Shown piece after piece: positions 1 to 8,519 of a stretch of 64,000 nucleotides of DNA (its first letter is position 1; each line of letters begins with the position of its first letter). Below the pieces are notes generated by a model. It ran no database searches. It worked only from the letters and a program-made list of their open reading frames with translations, and had not been told where the DNA came from. This DNA is from an uncultured Prevotellaceae bacterium (lineage in GTDB: Bacteria > Bacteroidota > Bacteroidia > Bacteroidales > Bacteroidaceae): positions 124,001-188,000 of the forward strand of contig CAMHJQ010000002.1 in assembly GCA_946185485.1 (NCBI GenBank). Direction: 5' to 3'. A program made the position numbers and the translations under genes.

Positions 1-2483
1 CGATACTTCAGTCGGCCGACGCCCTTGCCCTCCTGGATGGCGTGGTTTGACACCTCGTCCTCGGTCTGGAAGATGCCGTCGCTGACGTAGCCATAATAGA
101 CACCCATAGGCTCGCCCTCAATCAGGCGGAAGTCGCCACCGATGACGCTTACCTCGTCGTTCAGCTTCTCCAGCTTGTTGCGATACATCGACAGATTGAA
201 GTTGCCGTCCCACGAGAAGTCGCCATACTGCGGAGAGTGGTAGCCCAGGTTCAGTTCGAAACCGTGGTTCTTCATCGTACCCGTATTCATGAACTTGGCA
301 GCGTTCTCGCCAGCCACCGACAGCACGGGCGGGATGGTAATCATGTCCTTCGTGTTCTTCCAATAGTAGTCCAGCGTCAGGCTCAGCGTGTTGTCTATCA
401 GATAGGCATCGATACCGATGTTGGTCTGCGTCGTGGTCTCCCACTTCAGGTTGGGATTGCCCGTCGAAGCCACCTTGATACCGCTCACTACGTTGGTGTT
501 CGTGCCGTTCAGGTCGTAGGCGCCGTTGCCCAGGTCGAATACGTAGGTGGAGTAGGCGGCATAGTTGTTCGAGATGGCCGAGTTACCGTTCTGTCCCCAT
601 GCCACGCGCAGCTTCACGTTGTCCACCCACTTGTTCTTGGGCCAGAACTTCTCCTCGCTAACGCGCCAGGCTCCTGAGAAGGCGGGGAAGACGCCCGAGT
701 TGTTGTCCTTGTGCAGACGCGAGGTCTGGTCGCGGCGCAGCGTGACAGAGAACAGGTAGCGGTCGGCAAAGTTGTAGTCCAGCTTGCCGAACAGTGAGAA
801 GAGGGCCCACTCCTGCTTGCCGCCGCCATTGGTCATCGTGCCCGAGCCGGCACCTATCTGCATGTAGTCGGCATCCTCGAAGGCATAGTTCTTGCGAGTG
901 GCGGCCAGGTCTTCGAAGACGTACTTGATGGCCTCAGTACCCAGCAGCACATTGAAATGGTGCTGGCCCTTGATGTCGAACAGATAGTTGGCCGTATTGG
1001 TCCAGGTATAGGTGTCGCCCTCGCCGTGGCCGCTGCTCACGGCGCGGTTGGCTGGGTCGTCGGTGGCGCGCACGTTGCGGGTCAGCGTCTTGTTGGTGTA
1101 CTGCACGTGCTCTATACCCAGGTTGCTCTTCAGCGTCAGGCCCTCGATGGGCATGATGTCTACGTATGCATTGCCGAAGATGCGCCACGAGGTGTTTGTG
1201 TTGTCGCGCATGTTATAGAGTGTCTGCACGGGGTTCTCGATGTCCGAGCCAATCATGCCCACAGGGTCGGCATAGACACCGGGAGACTGGTATACCGGGA
1301 TGGCCGGGTGCTGGCGCATGGCAGTATAGGGGATGCCACGGTCGCCGTTGGTGTCGGCACCGCGGTTCTCCCAGCGGGCTATCATCAGGTTCTCGCCCAC
1401 GCGAACATACTTATTGAAGTTATAAGTCGAGTTCACACGACCTGAGAAGCGCTTGTAGAAGGTGTTGGTCATCAGACCCTTCTGGTTGATGTAGTTGCCC
1501 GAGAACAGGTAGGAACCCTTGTCCGAGGCATTCGAGATGCTACCCGACAGGTTGTGCGTCCATGCAGCATCGTACACTTCCTTCTGCCAGTCGGTGTTGG
1601 CCGTCTTCACGCCGTTCACCTCGCCCACCAGCTGAGGGGTGTCGCCCGTGCCGTAGAGCAGAGCGGCTGCTGTGGGGGCTATCCCGTCGTTGGCGGCTGC
1701 CTGCCAGTAGGCCTGTCCCCACTGCGAGGCAGAGAGCGTGTTGTACTTCTTGGCGATGGTCTGCACGGCGGCATTGTAGCTGAGGTTGATGTTCATCTTG
1801 CCGCTCTTGCCCTTCTTGGTGGTGATGATGATCACACCGTTGGCGGCACGTGAACCATAGATAGAGGCCGACGAGGCGTCCTTCAGCACCTGTATCGACT
1901 CGATGTCGGCAGAGTTCAGCGAGTTCAGGTTCTCATTCGTGGCCACACCGTCAATGACATACAGCGGGTCGCAGGCGTTCACCGTACTCATACCACGCAC
2001 ACGGATGGTGCTGCTGCCGCCACCGGGGGCTGCATCGGTCACGATGTCTACACCGGCCAGCTTGCCCTGCATAGAGTTCAGCATGTTGGGGTCGCTCTCG
2101 CTGATGGGGCCTTTCATGTCCATCACGGCTACGGCACCCGTCAGGTCGGCCTTGCGCTGCACTTGGTAACCCGTCACCACTACTTCGGCCAGCTCCTTGG
2201 CATTCTCTTGCATCGACACCTGCATGCCGTCCTTGGCGGGCAGCTCCTGCGTGTTGTAACCGATGTATGAGAAGACCAGCGTCTTGCCTGCTTCCACCTT
2301 CAGCTTGAAATTACCGTCGAAATCGGTCACGGTACCGTTCGTGGTACCCTTCTCCATCACCGTGGCACCGATGACCGGCCCCATGGCGTCGGTCACCGTT
2401 CCCGTAATCTCCTGTTGCGCGTACATTATTGTACTAAGCAGCAAACTTAGGAAACCAAGAATGAATCGTTTAGATTGTTTCAT
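1..2483 (-). CDS. SusC/RagA-family TonB-linked outer membrane protein (3' end runs off the window)
   Basis: Reverse-strand translation from 2483 reads MKQSKRFILGFLSLLLSTIMYAQQEITGTVTDAMGPVIGATVMEKGTTNGTVTDFDGNFKL..., a carboxypeptidase-like domain and TonB plug (VIDGVATNENLNSLNSADIESIQVLKDASSASIYGSRAANGVIIITTKKG). Open to the window edge and absent from the ORF track because truncated. Confidence 0.93.
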   Translation of the reverse strand, partial: MKQSKRFILGFLSLLLSTIMYAQQEITGTVTDAMGPVIGATVMEKGTTNGTVTDFDGNFKLKVEAGKTLVFSYIGYNTQELPAKDGMQVSMQENAKELAEVVVTGYQVQRKADLTGAVAVMDMKGPISESDPNMLNSMQGKLAGVDIVTDAAPGGGSSTIRVRGMSTVNACDPLYVIDGVATNENLNSLNSADIESIQVLKDASSASIYGSRAANGVIIITTKKGKSGKMNINLSYNAAVQTIAKKYNTLSASQWGQAYWQAAANDGIAPTAAALLYGTGDTPQLVGEVNGVKTANTDWQKEVYDAAWTHNLSGSISNASDKGSYLFSGNYINQKGLMTNTFYKRFSGRVNSTYNFNKYVRVGENLMIARWENRGADTNGDRGIPYTAMRQHPAIPVYQSPGVYADPVGMIGSDIENPVQTLYNMRDNTNTSWRIFGNAYVDIMPIEGLTLKSNLGIEHVQYTNKTLTRNVRATDDPANRAVSSGHGEGDTYTWTNTANYLFDIKGQHHFNVLLGTEAIKYVFEDLAATRKNYAFEDADYMQIGAGSGTMTNGGGKQEWALFSLFGKLDYNFADRYLFSVTLRRDQTSRLHKDNNSGVFPAFSGAWRVSEEKFWPKNKWVDNVKLRVAWGQNGNSAISNNYAAYSTYVFDLGNGAYDLNGTNTNVVSGIKVASTGNPNLKWETTTQTNIGIDAYLIDNTLSLTLDYYWKNTKDMITIPPVLSVAGENAAKFMNTGTMKNHGFELNLGYHSPQYGDFSWDGNFNLSMYRNKLEKLNDEVSVIGGDFRLIEGEPMGVYYGYVSDGIFQTEDEVSNHAIQEGKGVGRLKY

Positions 2484-2528
2484 TTGCTTGTTGTTTTTAA
2501 TTATTGAAAATGTTTATTTGAAATTATA

Positions 2529-2540
2529 CCGCAAAAGTAG
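2529..2540 (-). promoter_or_regulatory. Bacteroidetes -7 type promoter element upstream of the SusC gene
   Basis: Reverse complement contains TACTTTTGC (TAnnTTTG). Confidence 0.5.
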
Positions 2541-2585
2541 CCCATATTTCTCGTATGGGGTGAAAAAGATGTTTCATAGAGATAA

Positions 2586-2631
2586 AAAAATCGTTCAATG
2601 CAACAATTGTGTTAAGCATTGAACGATTTTT
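2586..2631 (-). terminator. Intrinsic terminator of the AraC-type regulator
   Basis: 16-bp perfect inverted repeat aaaaatcgttcaatgc ... gcattgaacgattttt, 14-nt loop, just past the stop of the 2646-4169 gene; T-run on the minus strand. Confidence 0.8.
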
Positions 2632-2645
2632 CGCACTTTTTTCTC

Positions 2646-4169
2646 CTACTTCCTCAGATCGCCCGGCAAAAGTCCGTATTCTTCCTTGAAACACTTGGTG
2701 AAATACGAGGGTGCCGAGAAGCCAACCTGATAGGCCACCTCGCTGACACTCTTATCCGTGGTCAGCAACAGTTGGTAGCCTCGGTTCAGTCGGGCCGTGC
2801 GCACCAGTTCTACTGGCGTAGAGCCTGTATACGACTTCACCTTGCGATAGAGTTGCACACGGCTCAGGTTCATATCGGCAGCCAAGTCCTCAACACTGAG
2901 TTCACTCTCGTCCAAACGTTTCTCTACAGCTTCCTTAAAGCGAGTGATAAAAAGAGATGCTGCTACTGGTTCATCCTCGGCCGTTTCCTCAGGACTTTCA
3001 GATGCCTCCGGTGCTGCTGCCTGAGGAATGTCCTCTGGCTTCATGTTCCACAGGGTATTGACAACACGCTCCCGCTGGATGGCAATTTTCTTCAGGTGGT
3101 ACAGATAGAACAATACCATAATGATGAGCAGCAAGGCAATGACGCCAAGAGACATCCAGTTGATGAGATGTTGTGTATCCAACTCATCGAGATAAATGTC
3201 GGCACGATGGTGCAACTGGTCAAGATAGGCTGACTGTCGCATGATCTCCTCGTTCTGCATCAGCAGCACACGGGCATTGTCGCGGGTGACCAAGGCAGAC
3301 ATCAGAAGCATTTCTTTCTCGTAGGGTTTCCCTTCGAGAATATTAACGGCTAACTCGATAATCTGGTCACCATGTGTAGGATAGATATAAGAAGCATCAA
3401 GGATGGAGTCGCGCACCAATCGGATGCCGCCGTCCTCGCCCGGCAGACCGTCGATGCCGCAAAATTTAGTGGAGAGTTCACCATTGAGAGCTGAGAGTGT
3501 CTTGCGGGCACCCATGGCCATACGGTCGTTCTGGCCAAAAACGAAGTCGATATTGCTCAAGTCGCCTTGGTAAGCTTTCACAGCCTTGACAGCACTCTCC
3601 TCCGTCCAGTCGCCTTGAAGCGTAGCCACGACCTCTATGTTTGGGAAACGCTTCAGGGCCTCGGCAAAGCCATTGTGGCGCTCAATGGCAGGCGACGAGC
3701 CTTCAAGTCCCATGATTTCCATGACACGGCCCTTGCCGTGCAACTGCGAGGCGATATACTCGCCCATCACGCGCCCCATCTCGTAGTTGTCGGCACCGAT
3801 AAATGCGGTATATTTCTGCGAACTGGTCTTGCGCTCGAACACAATCACAGGGATACCTCTGTCGTATGCACGGTCAATGGCGGGAGAAATGGTCTGCACT
3901 TGATTGGGGGCAACTATGAGCAGGTCGATGCCTTCATTCAATAGACTGTCAATCTGCTGCACCTGTCGCTCGTCACTGTCATAGGCAGCAGCAAAGCGCA
4001 GTTCCACGTTACCCTGTAGGTAGGCACCCATCCGCAACTCTGCATTCTGTTTCTCGCGCCAGATGTCCACCGAGCACTGCGACACACCTATTTTATATTC
4101 CTTTCTACTCTGCGAGCAGGAAGTCAGGGCAATCAGCAAGATAATCACATACAATTTTAGGTTTCGCAT
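2646..4169 (-). CDS. Membrane-bound one-component regulator: periplasmic sugar-binding domain (type I PBP/LacI-like) - TM - AraC HTH, no kinase or receiver
   Basis: N-terminal signal/lipobox-like LIALTSCSQ; PBP1 fold (YKIGVSQCSVDIWREKQNAELRMGA...IDLLIVAPNQVQTISPAIDRAYDRGIPVIVFERK); TM WMSLGVIALLLIIMVLFYLYHL; C-terminal AraC HTH (LSVEDLAADMNLSRVQLYRKVKSYTGSTPVELVRTARLNRGYQLLLTTDKSVSEVAYQVGFSAPSYFTKCFKEEYG). Confidence 0.85.
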   Translation of the reverse strand: MRNLKLYVIILLIALTSCSQSRKEYKIGVSQCSVDIWREKQNAELRMGAYLQGNVELRFAAAYDSDERQVQQIDSLLNEGIDLLIVAPNQVQTISPAIDRAYDRGIPVIVFERKTSSQKYTAFIGADNYEMGRVMGEYIASQLHGKGRVMEIMGLEGSSPAIERHNGFAEALKRFPNIEVVATLQGDWTEESAVKAVKAYQGDLSNIDFVFGQNDRMAMGARKTLSALNGELSTKFCGIDGLPGEDGGIRLVRDSILDASYIYPTHGDQIIELAVNILEGKPYEKEMLLMSALVTRDNARVLLMQNEEIMRQSAYLDQLHHRADIYLDELDTQHLINWMSLGVIALLLIIMVLFYLYHLKKIAIQRERVVNTLWNMKPEDIPQAAAPEASESPEETAEDEPVAASLFITRFKEAVEKRLDESELSVEDLAADMNLSRVQLYRKVKSYTGSTPVELVRTARLNRGYQLLLTTDKSVSEVAYQVGFSAPSYFTKCFKEEYGLLPGDLRK

Positions 4170-4412
4170 AAATCATCCATTTTGCTTTTTGGTTACAAAG
4201 ATACTTCTTTTTTTTCTTTTTACAATACTTTTGACGGGAAAAAATGAAAACAATAATACAAAAAGGTCATGCAACTGGTTCACAAGGCTCAGCGCACTGA
4301 CTGAAATGCGGGCAGACAGTCCGACTTTTGAAAAAGCTTTCACCGTGATTTGCAAAACTTTGTTAATTCGCGAAACTATGATGCATGAACTATGAACTAT
4401 GAACTCAAAAAG

Positions 4413-4423
4413 TTGTATCTTTG
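4413..4423 (+). promoter_or_regulatory. TAnnTTTG promoter upstream of the ROK kinase
   Basis: tgtatctttgc about 45 bp upstream of the start codon. Confidence 0.6.
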
Positions 4424-4467
4424 CAGCAACGAAACGAATCTTACACAACTTAAAACAATAAAGAACA

Positions 4468-5451
4468 ATGAACGAACAGCAAGGAATCAAACCGTATGTC
4501 ATCGGTTTGGACTTAGGAGGAACCAACTCCGTATTCGGCATCGTGGATGCCCGTGGTGAAATCAAGGCAACGACTGCCATCAAGACTGGTGGCTTCACCA
4601 AGGCCGAGGACTATGTGAAGGCATCGGTGGAGGCACTGCAGCCTATCATCGAACAGGTGGGCGGCATTGAGAAGATCAAGGCCATGGGTATCGGTGCACC
4701 TAACGGCAACTACTACAAGGGCACCATTGAATTTGCCCCTAACCTGCCCTGGGCCCACGACAGCGTGGTTCCCCTGGGACAGTTGTTCAGCGAGCAGCTG
4801 GGCGGCATCCCCGTCGCACTGACCAATGACGCCAATGCTGCCGCCCTCGGCGAGATGGTTTACGGCGTGGCTCGCGGCATGAAGAACTTCATCGTCATCA
4901 CGCTCGGCACGGGTGTGGGTTCGGGCATCGTCGTCAACGGACAGCTGCTCTATGGTCACGACGGCTTTGCCGGTGAGTTAGGCCACGTCACGATGGTACG
5001 CGGTGCTGAAGGACGCTCCTGCGGTTGTGGCCGCACAGGCTGCCTGGAGGCTTACTGCTCTGCCACGGGTGTAGCCCGCACGGCTCGCGAGCTGCTGGCC
5101 AAGACCGACCGTCCCAGCGTCCTTCGGAAGATGAATCCCGAGGACATCACGTCGCTGGACGTATCGATAGCTGCCGGCAAGGGCGACGAGCTGGCCAAGG
5201 AAATCTACGAGTTCACCGGACACATGCTCGGCGAGGCCTGTGCCGACTTCGCCGCATTCTCCAGTCCCGAGGCCTTTATCTTCTTCGGCGGCATGGTCAA
5301 GGCCGGCGACCTCATCATGGACCCTATCAAGCGCAGCTACGACGAGCATGTCATGCCCATCTTCAAGGGCAAGGCACAGTTCCTGGTCAGCGGCCTCGAC
5401 GGTGCATCGGCAGCCGTCCTCGGTGCTTCTGCTATCGGCTGGGATATTTAG
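4468..5451 (+). CDS. ROK family sugar kinase (glucokinase-like)
   Basis: YVIGLDLGGTNSVFGIVD...; TLGTGVGSGIVVNGQLLYG; GHVTMVRGAEGRSCGCGRTGCLEAYCSATG (ROK zinc/Cys motif). Confidence 0.93.
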   Translation: MNEQQGIKPYVIGLDLGGTNSVFGIVDARGEIKATTAIKTGGFTKAEDYVKASVEALQPIIEQVGGIEKIKAMGIGAPNGNYYKGTIEFAPNLPWAHDSVVPLGQLFSEQLGGIPVALTNDANAAALGEMVYGVARGMKNFIVITLGTGVGSGIVVNGQLLYGHDGFAGELGHVTMVRGAEGRSCGCGRTGCLEAYCSATGVARTARELLAKTDRPSVLRKMNPEDITSLDVSIAAGKGDELAKEIYEFTGHMLGEACADFAAFSSPEAFIFFGGMVKAGDLIMDPIKRSYDEHVMPIFKGKAQFLVSGLDGASAAVLGASAIGWDI

Positions 5452-5580
5452 TTTTTATCTTTGATATTTGAAGTTTGCTCGCAACGCCACACTCTCAAAG
5501 AGAGAAGTTTATGATGAGTTGCTGCCCATGAGCATTTCATAGATTTCAAACTTCTTATTTCATTCTTCAAACATAAAAAG

Positions 5581-5659
5581 GAGGTTGGTGCAGGACGCTA
5601 CCAACCTCTACTTACACTGATAAGCTGCGGCAAAATGGCCGCATGACGATGTGCTTATC
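5581..5659. ncRNA. Candidate structured RNA / attenuator between the ROK and GH28-GH105 genes
   Basis: gaggttggt(5581-5589)/accaacctc(5600-5608) hairpin followed by nested gataagc(5619-5625)/gcttatc(5653-5659) enclosing gcggc(5627-5631)/gccgc(5638-5642). Family unknown. Confidence 0.35.
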
Positions 5660-5733
5660 GGGGGCAAATATAGACATTTTTTCAATCTCCTGCAAATTTT
5701 CAGGCACTTTTTCTTCAAAATGCGCAAAATTTC

Positions 5734-5743
5734 GTATCTTTGC
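5734..5743 (+). promoter_or_regulatory. TAnnTTTG promoter upstream of GH28-GH105
   Basis: cgtatctttgcac about 30 bp before the start codon. Confidence 0.6.
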
Positions 5744-5773
5744 ACGCAAAACTACTAAAACAAAGAAAAAAAG

Positions 5774-8473
5774 ATGAAAAGATTCCTACAGACCGTGATG
5801 CTTATCGCTGTTTTCGTGCTTGGCGTACAAGCTAATGGCTGGGACAGCCAGCAGTACCAACAGATTGAACAAAGCATTCGCGTTCCGCAGTTTGCCGACC
5901 GCGTGTTTGACATCACCAAGTTTGGTGCCAAGCCCGGCAATACGGCAGCCAAGAACCAGAAAGCCATTCAGAAGGCCATCAACAAGTGCTCCAAGAAGGG
6001 CGGCGGCCGCGTGGTAGTGCCTGCCGGACAGAAGTTCCTCACCGCCGCCATCCACCTGAAGAGCGGTGTCAACCTCGTCATCGAGGAGGGTGCCGTGCTG
6101 GAGTTTGCCTTCCAGCCGGAGCTCTACCCCATCGTCCCCACCCGCTGGGAGGGACTGGACTGCTGGAACCTCAGTCCGCTCATCTATGCCTACCGGCAGA
6201 AGGACATCGCCGTCACCGGCAAGGGCACCATCGACGGCGGCGGCAGCAACGAGACGTGGTGGCCGTGGTGCGGCAGCAAGAAGTTTGGCATGAAGGAGGG
6301 CGGCATTGCCCAGAACATGGGTGCCCGTGCCCGCCTGCTGCAGTATGCCGAGGACGGTGTGGACATGGACCAGCGCCAGTTCGGGCCCGCCGACGGCCTG
6401 CGCCCGCAGATGATCAACTTCAACCAGTGCGAGGGCATCCTCATCGAGGACGTCACCCTGCTGCGCTCGCCCTTCTGGGTTATCCACCCCCTGCTGTCGA
6501 CCGACATCACCGTCCGCCGCGTACATATCAATAACGACGGCCCCAACGGCGACGGCTGCGACCCCGAGTCGTGCGACCGCGTGCTCATCGAGGACTGCTA
6601 CTTCAATACCGGCGACGACTGCATCGCCATCAAGAGCGGGCGCAACAACGACGGCCGCGAGGGCGGTCAGGGCCGCTATGCCGGTCGTGCCTCTAAGAAC
6701 ATTATCATCCGCGGCAGCAAGTTCAACAACGGTCACGGCGGCGTGGTCATCGGCTCCGAGATCAGCGGCGGCTGCCAGAACGTCTATGCCGAGAACTGCG
6801 AGATGGACTCCCCCTCGCTGGACCGCGTGCTCCGTATAAAGACCAACTCGTGCCGCGGCGGCATCATCGAGAACATCAACATGCGCAACATCAGCGTCGG
6901 CCAGTGCCGCGAGGCCGTGCTCAAGGTCAATACCGACTACGAGCCGCGTGAGGTGTGCTGCCGTGGCTTCTACCCCATCGTGCGCAACGTGACCATGGAG
7001 AACGTCACCTGCCAGAAGTCGAAGTACGGCGTGATGATTGTGGGCTACAACGACCCGAAGCTGGACTACACCGTCAGCGACATCACCGTCCGCAACTGCC
7101 ACTTCAACGGTGTCTACGACAAGCCTATCCACCAGATTGGCCTGGCCAAGAACATCACTTACGACAACCTCCTCATCAACGGCTCCCTGGTGCTGCAGGA
7201 GAAGCCCTACCAGCACTACTCCGAGTGGATGACCTACTCCGAGATGAAGCGCGTGCCGAAGCCGTACCTGCTCGACTTCTCCGACCAGCCCAAGTGGAGC
7301 TACGTCATGGGCATCGAGCTGGAGGGTATGCTCGACACCTACCTGTGCTACGGCGGCAAGGACATCCTCAACTACTGCAAGGAGTACACCGACACGATGA
7401 TCTATGCCGACGGCAACATCCGCGGCTACAACATCCTGGACTACAACCTCGACAACATCCGTACCGGCCACTTCGTCACCCGCATGTACCAGCACTGGCC
7501 CGAAGCCAAGAACCTGAAGGCCATGCAGCTGATGATGAAGCAGCTGCAGGACCAGCCGCGCACCATCGCCGACAAGGTGTTCTGGCACAAGGCCATCTAC
7601 GCCTACCAGGTATGGCTCGACGGCATCTTCATGGGACTGCCCTTCCGCACGCTGACCGCTCCCATCACGGAGAAGGCAAAAAAGGTAAAAGGCAAAAAAG
7701 CGAAGAAGGGAGCTGACGCCATCACGTCCATCTACGACGATGCCGTCAACCAGCTGCAGATTACCTACCAGCGCACCCTCGACCCCAAGACCGGCCTCAA
7801 CCGCCACGCCTACGACGAGACGCGCAACACCTTCTGGGCCGACAAGGAGACGGGTCTCTCGCAGCACTGCTGGGGACGTGCCCAGGGCTGGTACACGATG
7901 GCACTCATCGAGGTGCTCGACGCCCTGCCTGAGGACTATGCCCGCCGCCAGGACGTCATCGACCTGCTGCAGAAGGACTTCGACGCCATCCTGAAGTGGC
8001 AGGACCAGGCGACGGGTACCTGGTATCAGGTGATGGACAGTCCGGGACGCGAAGGCAACTACCTGGAGTCCACCTGCACCAGCATGTTTACCTACGCCCT
8101 GCTGAAGGCTGTCCGCAAGGGATATGTCAATGAAAAATACCTTGCTGCAGGCATCAAGGCCTACAAGGGCATTGTCAACAACTTCATCAAGGTGAACCCC
8201 GACAAGACCATCTCGCTCACCCACTGCTGCGAGGTTGCCGGCCTTGGTCCGGCTGAGACCCCCGAGGTGGTGGCAGCCATGAAGAAGATTAACCCGAAAG
8301 GCAGCGTCAGAGAGAACAAGCGCCGCGACGGCTCCTACTCCTACTACCTGAGCGAGAGACAGCGCGACAACGATGCCAAGGGCCTTGGCCCGTTCATTTG
8401 GGCATCGCTCGAGATGGAGATGCTGGGCTACACCACCGACTCCGACTACTCACTGGAAAAGGTAAAAAAGTAA
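5774..8473 (+). CDS. Secreted bifunctional pectinase: GH28 polygalacturonase + GH105 unsaturated galacturonyl hydrolase
   Basis: Signal peptide; GH28 half (FDITKFGAKPGNTAAKNQKAIQKAINKC, NNDGPNGDGCDPESCDRVLIEDCYFNTGDDCIAIKSG, GHGGVVIGSEISGG); GH105 half (WHKAIYAYQVWLDGIFMGLPF, GLSQHCWGRAQGWYTMALIEVLDALP, YLESTCTSMFTYALLKAVRKGY). Confidence 0.92.
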   Translation: MKRFLQTVMLIAVFVLGVQANGWDSQQYQQIEQSIRVPQFADRVFDITKFGAKPGNTAAKNQKAIQKAINKCSKKGGGRVVVPAGQKFLTAAIHLKSGVNLVIEEGAVLEFAFQPELYPIVPTRWEGLDCWNLSPLIYAYRQKDIAVTGKGTIDGGGSNETWWPWCGSKKFGMKEGGIAQNMGARARLLQYAEDGVDMDQRQFGPADGLRPQMINFNQCEGILIEDVTLLRSPFWVIHPLLSTDITVRRVHINNDGPNGDGCDPESCDRVLIEDCYFNTGDDCIAIKSGRNNDGREGGQGRYAGRASKNIIIRGSKFNNGHGGVVIGSEISGGCQNVYAENCEMDSPSLDRVLRIKTNSCRGGIIENINMRNISVGQCREAVLKVNTDYEPREVCCRGFYPIVRNVTMENVTCQKSKYGVMIVGYNDPKLDYTVSDITVRNCHFNGVYDKPIHQIGLAKNITYDNLLINGSLVLQEKPYQHYSEWMTYSEMKRVPKPYLLDFSDQPKWSYVMGIELEGMLDTYLCYGGKDILNYCKEYTDTMIYADGNIRGYNILDYNLDNIRTGHFVTRMYQHWPEAKNLKAMQLMMKQLQDQPRTIADKVFWHKAIYAYQVWLDGIFMGLPFRTLTAPITEKAKKVKGKKAKKGADAITSIYDDAVNQLQITYQRTLDPKTGLNRHAYDETRNTFWADKETGLSQHCWGRAQGWYTMALIEVLDALPEDYARRQDVIDLLQKDFDAILKWQDQATGTWYQVMDSPGREGNYLESTCTSMFTYALLKAVRKGYVNEKYLAAGIKAYKGIVNNFIKVNPDKTISLTHCCEVAGLGPAETPEVVAAMKKINPKGSVRENKRRDGSYSYYLSERQRDNDAKGLGPFIWASLEMEMLGYTTDSDYSLEKVKK

Positions 8474-8519
8474 AAAGGCAAAAAGGTAAAAAAGGAAAAG
8501 ACAAAAATGTAAAGAAATA

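Noticed and set aside
118-1853. Several small plus- and minus-strand ORFs in the first 2 kb
   Set aside because: They overlap the truncated SusC reading frame on the minus strand, which explains the region.
3455-3500. Possible repeat-derived segment in the AraC regulator (SALNGELSTKF)
   Set aside because: Resembles a CTCTCAATGGTGAACTCTC-type repeat only weakly, and the peptide fits the PBP fold; not enough to claim.
5786-8224. 812-aa ORF antisense to GH28-GH105
   Set aside because: Shadow ORF from C-ending codon bias of the sense gene; no domain, Val/His/Asp-rich composition typical of reverse-strand artefacts.
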